From Pomacea canaliculata (taxonomy: Eukaryota > Mollusca > Gastropoda > Architaenioglossa > Ampullariidae), in the NCBI RefSeq assembly GCF_003073045.1, contig NC_037598.1, positions 10,826,486 to 10,890,485 on the forward strand: DNA of 64,000 nucleotides, read 5' to 3'. This document shows positions 34,801-48,500 of the stretch, piece after piece (positions within the stretch are counted from its first letter, which is position 1; each line of letters begins with the position of its first letter). The notes under the pieces are model-generated. The model made no database searches and was not told where the DNA came from. It saw nothing but the letters and a program-made list of their open reading frames with translations. Position numbers and translations under genes: made by a program.

Positions 34801-37800
34801 AACTTTCAGATGATGTGTGACTGCTTTTAGGACCACATTTGTAGAGACATTCAAGTAATCTGTGGTCAGTGTTCTGCATGCCTCCTAGGCATTAGCCTGA
34901 GTGGTAATTTTCTACAGCAAAGGTCAGATAATTTAGAGTTTCCCATCATCAGTCTGGTTAAGAAAACAGCGCTACGTTACATTAAACATTGAAGCTTGTA
35001 GGTGGTAGTTTATTTCTAATATACAAGTAAAATGTTAAAATGTTTTTATGCATTCACCTCTACTAGCTTTTGAGAAGTTAATTTGTTATAGTATTTTCTT
35101 CGTGCGTATCTTGATAGTAATGCCTATGCTGCCAGGTTCAACTTTATAGCAACTTTAAGCATGTGCACCTTTTTTTTATTAAAAAAAAAACAAAAGTGAT
35201 GGAAAAATCTTAGTGGTGCCCTTTTGGTGGTCATAAATTTACACACTATGAACAAGTTAGTTTCCTAATATCTAACACTGAAAATCTTTAGATTTAGAAA
35301 TACTTTATATCACTTTGACAAGCATAAAACTAGCATTTAAAATACTTACACACCTGTCAGTAGTAAAGTAGAAGAATATGAATGGATATTTATTGCTTCA
35401 TAAATACTGTTATATATACAAATGGCATTTTTGGTGTGAATGTAGGAAAAGAACGTTGTGCATCGGGTTTTGCTCTGGAGAGCATTTTAAAGCTCTTGTC
35501 ATAAGGAGACAGATGTGATCAATTGCTACTGGGCTTGAATGATGGATGGTAATTGTAAATTGATAGTAATTGTAAACTAAATGGGGTGATACCTCATTTG
35601 AGAAGTAAGAGAATCTGCCTTGTACTGTGTATTTTCAGATTATGAACTATAAATGTGCATTTCAAACACTGGTTTGGAAACAAAGTCCATGCCAGGGGCA
35701 CACTTACACCTTGCTGTTATTGTTTACATAAACATTCAGATAGTCTATAGACATAGGTTATTTTGGTTCATGTCTTTTCAGTGATGCATAGTTCTAAAAT
35801 TCTTTAGTTTTCATGTAAACTGAGACTGTTGAAAATGCATTGGAGGTGGAGAAGGGGTTACATTTGGAATGAATATGATGACCACATTATGGTTATAGCC
35901 ACTAAGCACCACTAATTTAATGCACTTTTCATCAGCTGTGTGGTCCTTGTTAAGCTCCTCAGCTGCTTCAGATAAGATGAATTTTAAAGACAGCTGAAGG
36001 AAATGTAGATTGCGGACAGGGTTTTACTGTGCTAACCATGACAGATGTAGGCACCGCATGATAATATTTATTTTATGATAGTGCAAGAAAGTGTTTCATG
36101 ACATATCTCCACCTTAGTCTTAATGTCTTTAAGAACAATTTTCCACTCAAATCTGTGATGCCTGTCTTAAGTTTGTGATAACCAGTCTATTGGTTGGGCT
36201 TGAGGGATGGGTGTTGTCAAGGGTGTTTCTCCATCCTGGATTGCTTTTGGTTGCATTTGTTGCACTATGATTAATCATGGAATAAAATGAATGGGAAAGA
36301 AGAGTAGAAAAGATTTTGCTTTTCATGTGTGCATGCAGCTGAATGATCTTTTGCTAAGGTTTAATATTGCTTTATTTTTTTTTAATGATTTATTTGATCA
36401 TTCAGACTATGCCATTGATTTTGCAATATAAAGAGAAAACAACCACTACTGTCTTTAACATAGGTTTATTTGTTCGGTTCGTGAATACAGAATCAAGGTT
36501 GTAGTAATTCCACCAGAATAACATGTAACAATCATCAATATTAACAGTAACCATCTTAATTGTCATTTTATTAATTTTTGCCATATTTTACTGACAGTTT
36601 CCTCAAACTAAATTTCAGATGCACATTAAAGGGAAAGGTAATCTGGGGGATTGATTATTGCAGTGTCTCATCAAATGCACTGTACTTTGGTCAGTGTTTG
36701 TTTTCAATATAGTAATGACGGGAGAGTCCCATCTTCTGGTTTTAGATTTAATTATTTGTTTGGTGGGTGAGGAGTATTTGGTTGGTTAGTTTTTATTTGC
36801 GAGGTTGAATTGTTTCATTGAATAATAGTCATCAAGAGTTTTATGTGGTTCTCTACCAGCAAGGTTAGTATTCATTTTTGTATGAGCAGCTCCAGCTAAG
36901 AAAGATCTTTTTGTCATGTCTATGAAGCCCCATCATGAATGTCTTGTAAGCAGATGTCATAGATTTGAACTTTTTCAAAAATACACCTACAATGTTGAGG
37001 GAGTTATGACAGTCCTAAAGAACTCAAGCTTCATGATGACAGATAAGCTGCCCTGTAGTGTTTTTTTTTCATTTCATATTTGTGTAAAATCCAGTATCAT
37101 TCTCTTACTTTTCTGTATGACACTTGTTTATATTTTGCACTGGTTTATGGTGCATTATAGTTTATTTAAACATGACAGCAGTGTGAATGTGTTTCAGAAG
37201 GTTTGAGAAGAGGTTTGCTGAACAATTTTTCATGTGTTCATTGATATGCATTAACTTTGATGTTTACCAATTTTTGTGTTATGGCAAATTTTTCATTATT
37301 TATCAATTGTATCTGTATGGCTCCTTTACTAAAACTCTCTTTGGTGTTGCATCAAAGAGGGTTGTATATTTTGAGGGTGTTTACAGGTCTACTCAAAATT
37401 TTAGCAAACTTACTTGTTTTTTGAAAGTTCATTCTCCCAAACAAGTCTTACCTTCCCAGTTGGAAAGGGACAAAATAATTTTGTAGTTTTCTGACAAGTG
37501 TCAGCCAAGTTCATTCCATTTTGCGTTTTTCTTTTTAATCACGATTTTTGCAGTGTATGTAACTAGCTGTAAATAGTGTGTTTTTCCAAGTTATCCGAAC
37601 AAAAGCGGAAAAATAAAAGCCATAAGCCTTAAGAAGTTCGCTCCTAAAAGTTATTGTAATAATTAAAATGGTTGCTATGATTACTAGCTTCAAATTTATT
37701 TCAGAACTGTTTTCTCACTCGTTGTATTAAGATAAACGAAGGGTTCTTTTTTGTTTGGTTGTGTTTTGTTTTGTTTGGTGGTTTTTTTTTTTTTTTTGTG

Positions 37801-39350
37801 TTTACATCAGGGGCTTTATTTTGAAAATTATTCGTCGTTTTACCGAAAAATGAAAAGTTATGAGTAATGAGGGACTTTGTGATTTGTATACCTGATCCAT
37901 TTCTTTTGTCCTAAACTCGTTTACGCTTCGTGTTGCCTAGGATTACACAGGCATGCGATGCGATTCATATGCAGTAGGATTGTCGCAGGACAGGTGGTAG
38001 TTCACTGCTAGTTCATTTTCTTGTTGCCAGGCACGATCGCGTAAATTAGTCGTGAGACTGAACACACATAGTCAAAGGTGGAACTGTGTGACACATTTCA
38101 TGACAATCGCTTTTAAAGTTTGTCAAATATATTCGACATTTTTGGGACCGGTCAAACTTTCACCGATTTTCAAGCTTCATAGGCCGCGAAGGGATGTGTA
38201 ACATAGACAGGTAGTGCTCTTTATTTCTTCAACAAACCGATAATTTTCTTTGTAAAAAAAAAAGTTTTCAGTTTCAGGAAAGATATGTTTATCTCCAGGT
38301 TGACAGGGATCTGCTCTCACGTCTTCAGTATTGTATGACATGAATCTCCGATGCGGATTTCAGTGTACAAGTGGGGTTTGGTTTTGTTTTGTTTGTTTCT
38401 TGGTGATGAAAGACCAAATCTTGCACATAGGTATTGAGAAATCTAAGCTTTTGGGGGATGCGGGGGTATAATTTTTTTTTTTTTGCATATCCGGTTATCT
38501 CGCAGGAGGTACTTTGGTAAAGACATTACTGCAAACATCCATTAGATAATCCGAATATCTTTCTTTGGTTGGTACACCCCTCGCTCCCGGTCGTGTATTT
38601 CCATTGAATACGAGTGATATGAAAATGGAAGGCTGCACTATACTTTTTTGCGCTTTGGCGTGTTGTTTTGTGTTGAACCACATTTCTTGGGAGTCGATAT
38701 TTTTAATAAATTCCTGACACCCTTAAATCTGCGTTTGGTATGTCCATGTGAATGCGAGAATGAATAGGAGGCAGAACGTGCGGCGAGAATGAAGAACACA
38801 CGAGATGGATACCTGTAGATGAAAAATCATCTGCTTCACTCGTTCTCTCTACAGGAAATAAATCGACTGTTGGTGATGGTTTTTCAGAGTGTTTTAATGT
38901 TTTAAACTGGTAGCATTATTAACAACACACGTGACAACTCGTTAATTTAAAATGAACTACATCATCTACAAACATGGTACTTGATGGTCACATGTCCAGC
39001 AATGTGTTGGGAAATTAACGGCACAAAATACACCTGTCTGTTGACTTTAAAAACAAACACGGGACAGTTTTCCATTGTGACAAAAACATCACATCAATAA
39101 GAATTTGACAAGTGAGAACATGCGAAACAGATTTGCAGATAAGGCAAGTCAAACTCACTGGGGAGTCTGCACACAATGAAGATGAAGGATGCCGAGGATA
39201 TGATTACTATAGTATGTCATGTGACCGCCTCATTAAAAACAAAATAGCAATTAATAAACGAAGACAAAGTGGGGATGTACATGTAACTCGACATTCTCCG
39301 ACCTAAGTCTTGGTGGCGCTTTTACAAAGAAAAAGCTGAATGTAAGGAAC
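31857..39350 (+). other. 7.5 kb without a recognised gene
   Basis: AT-rich, with short open frames only. AATAAA at 32345-32350 could end the TASOR transcript; a longer 3' UTR cannot be excluded. A 162-codon minus-strand frame at 34391-34879 has no splice support or recognisable domain. T/G-rich low complexity at 37743-37800. Between 37.8 and 39.3 kb the GC content rises slightly but no exon was found. Confidence 0.5.
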
Positions 39351-39506
39351 TTAGGTTTCATCATTTGTCTTCCCAAGACCAGTTGACAAAAGGACAAACC
39401 ACAGAAGTAGGCTGGTGCTGCTGGAAGATTCTGTAACCGTCTCAGACGGGTGTGTGCTCACTAGTAACCTCCATCTGCCACCGTCTTGGCTGTCTTGTTC
39501 TTCCTC
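39351..39506 (-). CDS. CFP: Properdin-like: C-terminal exon with hydrophobic stretch
   Basis: Starts after TTACTTTTGTAG at phase 0 with EEEQDSQDGGRWRLL, continues SETVTESSSSTSLLLWFVLL then STGLGKTNDET and a TAA stop (39351-39353). The Ser/Thr run and LLLWFVLL resemble a GPI-attachment or weak membrane-anchor signal, but the hydrophobic part is short and followed by polar residues, so membrane attachment is uncertain. Confidence 0.55.
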   Translation of the reverse strand, partial: EEEQDSQDGGRWRLLVSTHPSETVTESSSSTSLLLWFVLLSTGLGKTNDET

Positions 39507-42500
39507 CTACAAAAGTAATGCAACTTCTCAAACTGGATTCGTTTACACAGATGACCAGTGTCAGGTCCAAATATTTAACTTCAAGAGAAGTAATATTTTG
39601 ATTCGGTCGGGATAGTGAACGTGTGTATTTATCTTAAACTTTTTAACCTTAGAAATTCGCGAGAGTGAATTCAGAATCAAATTCATTATTTAAATAAAAA
39701 TTGCATTAAATAAGATAAAACTCTTTAAAACAGACTTTTTTACCCCTCAGTAAACTGCACCTGCATAGCATAGGAACGAGTTTTGAAAAAAACATTTCTA
39801 AGTTTGCTTCTTAAGAACAGTTTAATTTTGTTAACGTGCTGTGTAACTAGGGCGAGAGCTTATAAACAGTTAACAGAATTTAACACATAGCAGCAAACTG
39901 CTTTTTTTTTTTTTTTTTTTTTTGGACATCTTGCGACCCACAAATTCATCTTCATCTTACAAGAGAGCGTGCTTTGCAGCCAACCCGAATAATTGTAATG
40001 TTTCTTACTTCCGGCTTTTGCCTTTCTTTTAAAATGCTCTCATTTACCATGGCTTAAAATAAAATTATGTGCAAAGTCCTCAAAATGTGTTTGGGAAAGG
40101 TTTTTTTTTAAATGTTTGTCATTGGCTGCGCGAAAAAAGTTCAGAAATTAGCTTAAGGCAGAAATCAGGAAAATCTGTAAATGGACTCTGTGTGGGTTTT
40201 TTTTTTCTCTTTCTCTCTTTCTTCACGTGTTAGTTGTGGAGGAAAGGTGTGAGTGTAGAGGCTGGCAAGAAGGTTTCTGCTAAAAGACAGAAAGAAAAAG
40301 ATGAAGCAGGGTCTAATGAAACTGTAGGCTCACCTCATCACACTCGGCGTCCGATCCCGAGCCCTCCATTTCCGTTCCTTTACATTTACGAGCTGTCGAG
40401 TCCACTGGCAGAATTAAAATGAGAGGAGTGAACATGATTTTGTGAATGCGCGTGCTTAAGCGACAGCCATGTTGCAATAATGATACTTCTAGTACTATGA
40501 CTAATAATAACAATAATTGTATATTTACAGCTGTATACTGCTTTTTACCTCAACATTATGATTATGCGCTGAGCGTTAATCTATTTACTTGACAATACGC
40601 ACAGCAAATGAAAGCAGTAAACGATGCACATAAGATATTGAGCAATAAGATGTAGATGTGGGTCAGTACTGATTTCTTCTCACCCTCGGACGTGCTGCAG
40701 CGAGGCAGGTCTTCGCACTCCCTGACTGTGAAGCTGTCACCTGCCCAGTGAAGTGCATCGTGAAAAGCCGACATTTAATAAGCATTTAGAATATGAAACT
40801 GTCAATCTTTTGAAGGCTCGGTAACACCAAAAGTGTGATGTTCTAACCTGCATTCAACAGTTTTGGGAATATTTTAAAAGTAGCTTCATAGTGCATAATA
40901 GTATACTAGAGTCTGCTTGCCAATGCTTCCTGCGTGTGTCACGACGGACCTCAAAAATTGTTGATCGACATGGTAAGAGTCTGGTTAATGTTGTTAGTGC
41001 TATAACATTAATATCCCTCAGACACAGATATGCTGTCATAAGTGGGTTGTAGAAGGAAAGAGTGTAGACCGATGGCTACTTACCTTCGCATGCGATTCCT
41101 CCATACCGAGGTTCAGGACACGTGCACGTGCGTTGCCGAGCTTGCAGTGATGTCTGCTCTGCACAGGACGCCGAACACGCCGACCATTCGCTCCACTCAC
41201 ACCACGATCCGTTACCTACAACCCACAATTATTACGAAGTCATCATGGGACGGTCCAGAAGCTACGGGCCGTGATATGGATGACGTGAAGACAGCGTGAC
41301 TAGCACGTGATACAAAAGGAGGGTAATGTACCGCGGTGATTGCAGACATAAATTATGTAAATTTGTCGAGGTATGAACTGGTGCAAGGGTCCAAGGACAG
41401 AGGTCAAACTTACGAGGGCATTCTTGTTCGTTGAAGCACTCTTCACGCTCGTATTGGTTGCCTTGGCAATGGGCGCCGCCATGCTGGGGTCGAGGGTTGT
41501 TGCACACGCGTGTGCGTATGCGGAAACCAGTATCGCAGCGAGGAGCCCGGCAAAAACCGAACTCGCTCCATTCGCTCCACCCTCCGTCGACTGCAAATAG
41601 GTGCATGTGTTGTTTGTAATAAAATATATTTATGGTATGTATTTTTCCATTAACGTCCATTTATGTACTGTCCAATATCTTCACAGAGACTGCTGCTACT
41701 AACGTTGGTGATAGTCATACCGATGTTTTTAATATCAATAATATATATATCAATATAACAACATTATTATACTGTCCAATAGCCTTTCCGCTATTGCTGG
41801 AAATATTGCGTTGCTGCCATTAGTAGTAGTGGTGGTGTAATCGTGGAAGTTGTAGATGGTGGATGATGACGGCGATGATGATGGATGATGATCATGATGA
41901 TCTAGATATAGGACTCGATCTGTTGTCCAGAAGGTCTAGCACTTACTAGGACATGGTCTGCTGCTGAAACAGGCGGATGTCTGCGCAGCTCGCCCTCACA
42001 CTCCTTCCCGCCATGCAGTGGGCGGGGGCTGTCGCAGGTGCGCGTGCGTGACCTCAGCCCTTCTCCGCAGGTCGTGGCGCATGCCGACCACTCGGTCCAC
42101 AGTGACCACTCGCCGTCCTCTGCAGCAGACGACACATTAGCATCGCGCTTTGCCAGGCTTTGTCCTTAGCTATGTTCTAACTTCATGCACCTAGCTCAGA
42201 AACAAACCTGTAGCTATAACTATAGCTACAACTACAACTATAACTATAAGTATAACAGATTCTCGGCTTGAAAACAAATGTTTAGCTATCTACTAACACC
42301 ATGCACTCAGCTTCATGAGCAAATCGGTATCTTTGCACTGATGCATGTATCGCGTACAAATCTTTACCTATGCACTTACATCTTACACTCAGCTCATAAA
42401 CAAATCTTGTTTTTAAAACCTGAAAATAACGGTCAGCTCAGAAAGCGTTAGCTTTGCAATGATTACAATCAGATCAGACACAAAGCAGAACATTTAAAGT

Positions 42501-45500
42501 GAAAATTCTCATAAAGTTGCTGCTGCCGGCCCGCGAATTTGCACTTTATGTAGATGACATATCTTCATGTGACAGGAGAAAAATAAATCAAAGAAATAAA
42601 TCAAATACTTGCATATGCACGCGCGCGCACTCTCACACACAGAGCTACTTTTATTTCTTTTCCGTTTTATAATTGTTATATGGATTTAATCTCATGTCGC
42701 TTCGGTATTTTTCTCTATCCACTTTTTTTTAATTTTTGTAATTGCCTTTTGCAAAACTAAAATTTGCCGACGACCAACGCCTTGTAGAAGTCTTACCTGT
42801 GGCTACTCTCATTCCGTGAATCAGATCGATTTCAGAAATGTCTAAGCCCATCATTACTTACAGAGCAAAACTCAACATTGCAATGCACTTCTTGCACCTG
42901 ACAGCAATTTTATCATTAAAAGATGTCGGAAGTTTCGACCCAGGTAACTCCGTCATTTTCAAGTGTTGTTGTCCTTTACAACCTTAGGCTGTTTGAACAC
43001 ATTCTGAGTTTCTTTTCCTCTCGAGAAGACCGCCTGGTGAGTGGACTGCACCAGGTAAACTGTTTGTCGAGAAAGGCGCACGTGACATTGATTAACTGTG
43101 ACTGTTGTTGTGCTGGAAGACATGTTTGTTTGTCCTGCAGCGAGCTCCTACATTCACACTTGAAATCTTTTTTAAAAAATTACTCTCCCAGGCAAATTTA
43201 AAAATGAGTGTCACAACATACCGAGGACAATGATTCAGAGAGCGACAACAACATCTCGACATCACATTGTTTGGCAATACTGATGTATAATGACACAGAA
43301 GTTACTGAAATACCATTTCTACTGAAAAAAAAACTGTTATGGTGTCAAGACAAAGCACATTTCCAAGAAGCACTCACTGTCCCTGTGAGGCCACTTAAAA
43401 AAAATTTGTTGCTTTCTTCTTTGGCCAACCTGATCCACAATCGATACATCACGTTGTTAGTTCTGACAACACGGAGGCGAAAGGTCAACCATCACTGTTT
43501 GTCTTGGCAGTCAGCTGCCGGCACTTCAGGAAAACTGTATTTTTCTACCACCAGCCATGTCAACTTTTTTTAAAGGCACTAAAAGCAAAGGCTTGGCTTT
43601 ACAATAACCGATCTTGTGCCTCCTGGGAAATTGCAGAGACCGTTAAATTTCAAGAAAAACAATGAATCGGGAGAAGAAGGAAATCTTTCTCTTTTCATCA
43701 CTTGGGTTTTTTTTCTTGTTTATTTTTTCTGATATATATGGACAGAGCTGTTGCCCTTTAAAAACAAACTATTTACAAAGTGTAAAGATAATGGCAAACC
43801 ATACAAATGTCAGATTTATAAAGACAGAAACAATATTAAAAGGAAAAAAAACAATGAAATACTGAAGATCATTTGAGTAATGAACAGTAGGAAAAAATAA
43901 AATACCTGAAACTAAATAGGTCTAGAATATAGAAACAGGGCAACACAAGGGATCCAGCAACTAGTACAGACACCACCTTTGCGGACTTGGCCGGCATCCT
44001 GGACACCAAGAGCAAGCGACCACGACGGAAAAGAGGACACAGGGACAGTAACCACAACCTGCGGTGTCACGGAGCAGCGACCCTCCTCCCACACCTACCA
44101 TATCCTTTTCTCTCCTCACCCCTTCCATCCTCCACTCCCCATATTCCTCCAGATCCCTACATCGCAAAATGGCCTTTACGGGAAACACTTTTCCCTTCCA
44201 AAAACAACAAAGCTGTTACACGATTTTATATATAGATATATACTGAATCTTTTCAGTTTCTATGAGTGAAGGGCTAAATAAACAAGTAGATAACGATCGT
44301 CTGGTCTGGTTTTAACAGTTGCATTTTCCTCCCTTTTTCTCCCTTACACGGAATGTTGGTATCTTCAACCTGCTTCCTTTTTAAATTATTTACGACGAAA
44401 TACAATAAGTCAGTTGTTTGAGATCTCAAACTCAATCCAATTTTATATCAGTTACAACTTTTCTTCACACCTCGCAAAACAACGAATTTATTTGAATGCA
44501 ATCAACTTAGTTTTATTAAAGGGTAAAACATAAATAAATACTGTTGATCATTCCAGAGATGGCGATTCACTTTCAACAGAATGAAGTGCGCACGCATGAG
44601 GCATAAAGGGAATTAACTTCCTGATGATACGGCTATCAACTGTCTGCTACATACTGTACATACATACATGTCTACACCAAGACAGGATAGGAATGTAGAC
44701 AATAATTGTTTACTCACGTGGACACTTCGCGATCTCACACTTCTTGGCGAAGACCGGTAACCCGGCGCACATCCGCCCGCCGCTGGCTGGAGCAGGGTTG
44801 TCGCACTCGCGCATGCGCTTCTTGGTACCCAGGCCACAGGTGGCGCTGCACAGCGTGAACTCGGACCACTCCCCCCAGTTCCCATCCACTGTAACACCAC
44901 AGACAATTACGATTATCGAGGCTTTATAAAAACATTACAGGTTAGTAACAAAACCTTTTCAAGAACAGCAAAAAAATAAATAAAAAATAAATAAATAAAA
45001 TAATCAGTCTTGTATGGCTGACAATGACAACATTATCAATTTCCTTTGTTTAGTCGGGATCTTCAAAGTAATAAACACATTAACGATACTAATCGCAGTG
45101 TGTATGTCTGGGTTAGTCTGTAAACATCTTGGACTTGCTTCTACACAAGTCTCGCTCTTTCTCTTTCGTATTCCTTCTTGAATTTTTTTTTCTCCCTCTC
45201 TTATTCTAGATTTTTCTTTACCGGCCAAGTTTCTGTACGAGTGTTTATATCCCAGCATTATCTAAATTTTATCTTAATACTGTCATTTTAATTTTATTTT
45301 ATTACCAGAATCTTAAATTGAGAAAACGAAGTGGCTAGCTTTTAATGTTTTGTAAGAATATACTACCCTAGTTATTTCGCAGTAAAGAGAAATCCTGAGA
45401 AAATCACGGTAAAATCTGATTAATTACTGGTTAAAAAAACAGTAAATGAAGTTCAAAACTATATTTTTGAATTTCGTGTTTGTATATATAAATTTTATTT

Positions 45501-48500
45501 TAATTCTTTGAGACTTTGGCTCGTCGTCGGTTACCTGGACATGGCTGCTCGTTGCAGTCCTGACTATTTTTAGCCGGTCCGGAGCAGGGAGACCCCCCAT
45601 AGGCAGGGGGAGGGTAGTTGCACTTCCGCTGTCGCAGACGAGTGCCGCCGCCACATGACTGAGAGCACGGTTGCCAAGGAAACCATGGACCCCAGTTACC
45701 GTCCACTGCAACAAGCTCGAGTTAGCGAGTCGTCTCAACATTTGTCGCATTCAACACTTGCCAGTCACCCGGACACGAATTCTGTCTATCGGAGACAATT
45801 CAATTTTTAAGCCTTCGAGCCATCGGTCGACGACCGGCATCCAATTTGGAAACAAAATTTAAACCGAAATGGTAATCATTGTTGTACAGAGCTGGAATAG
45901 AGCAGACGACAAAAGGAAGAAAAGAAAAAGGAAACAAATAAAAGGAAAATATAGGGAGACAAACAAACCTCACCTGGACAGAAGCTAGCTAATGAACTAA
46001 AAAAATAACTAATAAACAAATAAACTAACCAATGAACAAATAAACAAACAAGCTAAATAACGAACACAATGACTAATCCACAAACTAAGCAACACAAAAA
46101 TAAACTAACAAACTAATAAACAAACAACACAAAAATAAACTAACAAACTACTAAAGAAACAGCACGCACAATAAACTAACAAACTAATAAACAAAAACAA
46201 AAAAACTAACAAGCTAACTAATGAACAAACAAACAAGCTAATGAACAAGGGAAGTAACTAAATAGCTAAGTGAGCTAAACTGTGGAGTGGCCCACCGTTG
46301 CAGTAGAAGTTCACCATGCATGGCTGCGACATGACGTTCTCCGGGTCGTTCTTGTCGCAGTTGTCGCAGATCTTGTAGCGCGAGCGCCAGCCAGCCCCAC
46401 ACGAGGCGCTACAGGGACTCCACTGCGACCACTCCACCCTGTCCACGTCGTCGTCCGGGCGGCGGAAGGACACGTAGTGACTCGCCGGGTGATCTGCACT
46501 CAAAAGGCGCGCGGTCAGTCAGATGCTCGTCCGGGGCGCCCGGCAGTGGAGTGGTTAAAACACTCGCTTGTCCCCACTGCAGTGAGAGGCCCTGGGTTCA
46601 GATCTTCTCTTGGGACACTGTATGTGACACCTGTTTGCAGGGCCGACAGGGGTTTCTTCGGATACTCCGGTTTCTCTCTCCCTCCCCAACCTCCTCCCAC
46701 CCAACATTTTTTTTCTTTATTGTCAAGTCACTGGCCATTATAATTGGATTCGGGAGCTTTCCGTACAAGGTCAGCCAGTCACCGCTAGGTGGAAGCACTT
46801 TACCTCCAAATCAATCAAATTAACCTCAAATTAATTCCCTTTGTAAGACAGTGGCGGCCGCACGAGTTACTGTGGAAGAGGGCAGAGGTCAAGGCTTGAC
46901 CAGCCTATGAGTGGTTTACAGCCTCAAAATAAATAACGGTATTTCGTCAATTATTCAGGGCATGCGCAGTACGCACTCGTCGGTGATTAAAACAAAATAG
47001 GGGGTCAGTTTGTTAACCCCTCAAACCTCTCAAAGCCTAAAAATGCTATCAGCTGAGCCACGCGCATGCGCTCGACCCCCTTTTCCGATTTGAGCACGGC
47101 ACTAAGACAACTGCTAAAAGCTGATTGGATGTTGCCATAGGATACCGATCAAAGCGAAAGACCCTCATCGCAACGATGGCCCGAGGGGATGATTAAAATG
47201 AAAGAAGACCGCGCAGTGTGCCGGTGGCTGTGTCTTAGTTGTCTCCCTTGCGCACATTTAAACGCCCCTACTTTCACGAAGATTAACTGAAACTACGGTG
47301 ATGAAAGGGAGAAAAAAAATGAATACAACAGCTTAATACAACTCAGATGTGGCCCATCGTCATACTTATATATATATTAATACCAACTTTATTTATTTTT
47401 AAAACCCAGGGGTTGTTACTAAATCAGATCTTAAATATACTGTGACCTAAGTGGTCCATTCTTGCACATTTTTCTGTTATAAAAGCAGCACGCGCTTCTA
47501 CATCTGAGGATCTGGTAGAGAATGTTATAATATGTCCTAATATGTTAAAACAAGGACAGGTTTGAACACATTCAGGTAAAACCCAGCAAACACGCAAGAT
47601 TCGGCCAAGCTTAGTCCAAGCTTGGGCCAATGTTTTTAGCTTGGCCCAAGCTTGGTCCAATCTTGACCGAATCTTGCGTGTTTGCTGGGAATCGCATCAC
47701 TATGTCATCTTATTAGGACATATTTCAACACTCATAAACACACTCAGGCACATCTAGCTGAGCAGCTCATTTATCTCGAGATACATTAACTGAGCAGTGG
47801 CGTAGGAACCAGGAAGACAAGAAGGGGCAGCCATCACAAAAAAAAAAAAAAAATAATAAAAATAATGAAGGGACAAGAATGTGAATGTTTTTCACTGTCA
47901 CCATGAAGTTCATCCTCTACCCAAAGCCATCTTCCTCCGCCACAGCTCAGAAGCAGTTTGCACGATAAAAGAAACTGAAAGAAATGCCACAAGGACAATC
48001 TACACCAAAAGAACGGACTGGCTAACCGTTTTCAGGTCTGAGCCAATCCTGTACGGTCGTGGTTGTGGTCGTCTGCTGTGTGGTTGTTTTACTTTCTGTT
48101 GTAGTCTCGGGGACCGGCTGCTTTTGTCCAGGTTTCCGGTTGAGCTGCTTTGCTTTGGGGGACACGTCCCCTTGTCTGTCAGACGGTGTTTGCAAATCAG
48201 TGCAAGGCGTGCAGACGAATCTGTTGCGACCAACCTTTTGCTGCAGAGAAAAAATAAAATAAAATAAAAAAAATGTGAACAATCCATTACACAGAGGGAG
48301 GATTAAACTTCTGAACTCAGGATCACTGAGAGAGGACATTACGAAGACAATAACTGTAAGGACATTCCATCAGCATTTCCCTGACCAAAAAAAAAAAAAA
48401 ATACCGCAACATCACGACCTTTCAAACTAGGTCTAGTTGTACGAGCAGCCTAGCTAGCTCGGCAGGAAGATGAACAAACGACCATTTTACCTTTTTGCTG

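Noticed and set aside
34391..34879. 162-codon minus-strand open frame
   Set aside because: No recognisable domain, low-complexity mix of Cys/His/Ser, no splice or promoter context, in a region otherwise free of exons.
42617..42640. Z-DNA-type CGCGCG/CACACA run as a regulatory element
   Set aside because: Too short and in a simple-repeat context inside an intron; nothing else supports it.
43979..44269. Plus-strand overlapping frames in the GC-richer island
   Set aside because: Three frames are open at once on plus and two on minus, which indicates composition rather than coding; only the minus signal-anchor idea was kept as a weak finding.
46535..46620. tRNA gene
   Set aside because: A and B boxes are present but no cloverleaf stems can be drawn; fits a tRNA-derived SINE.
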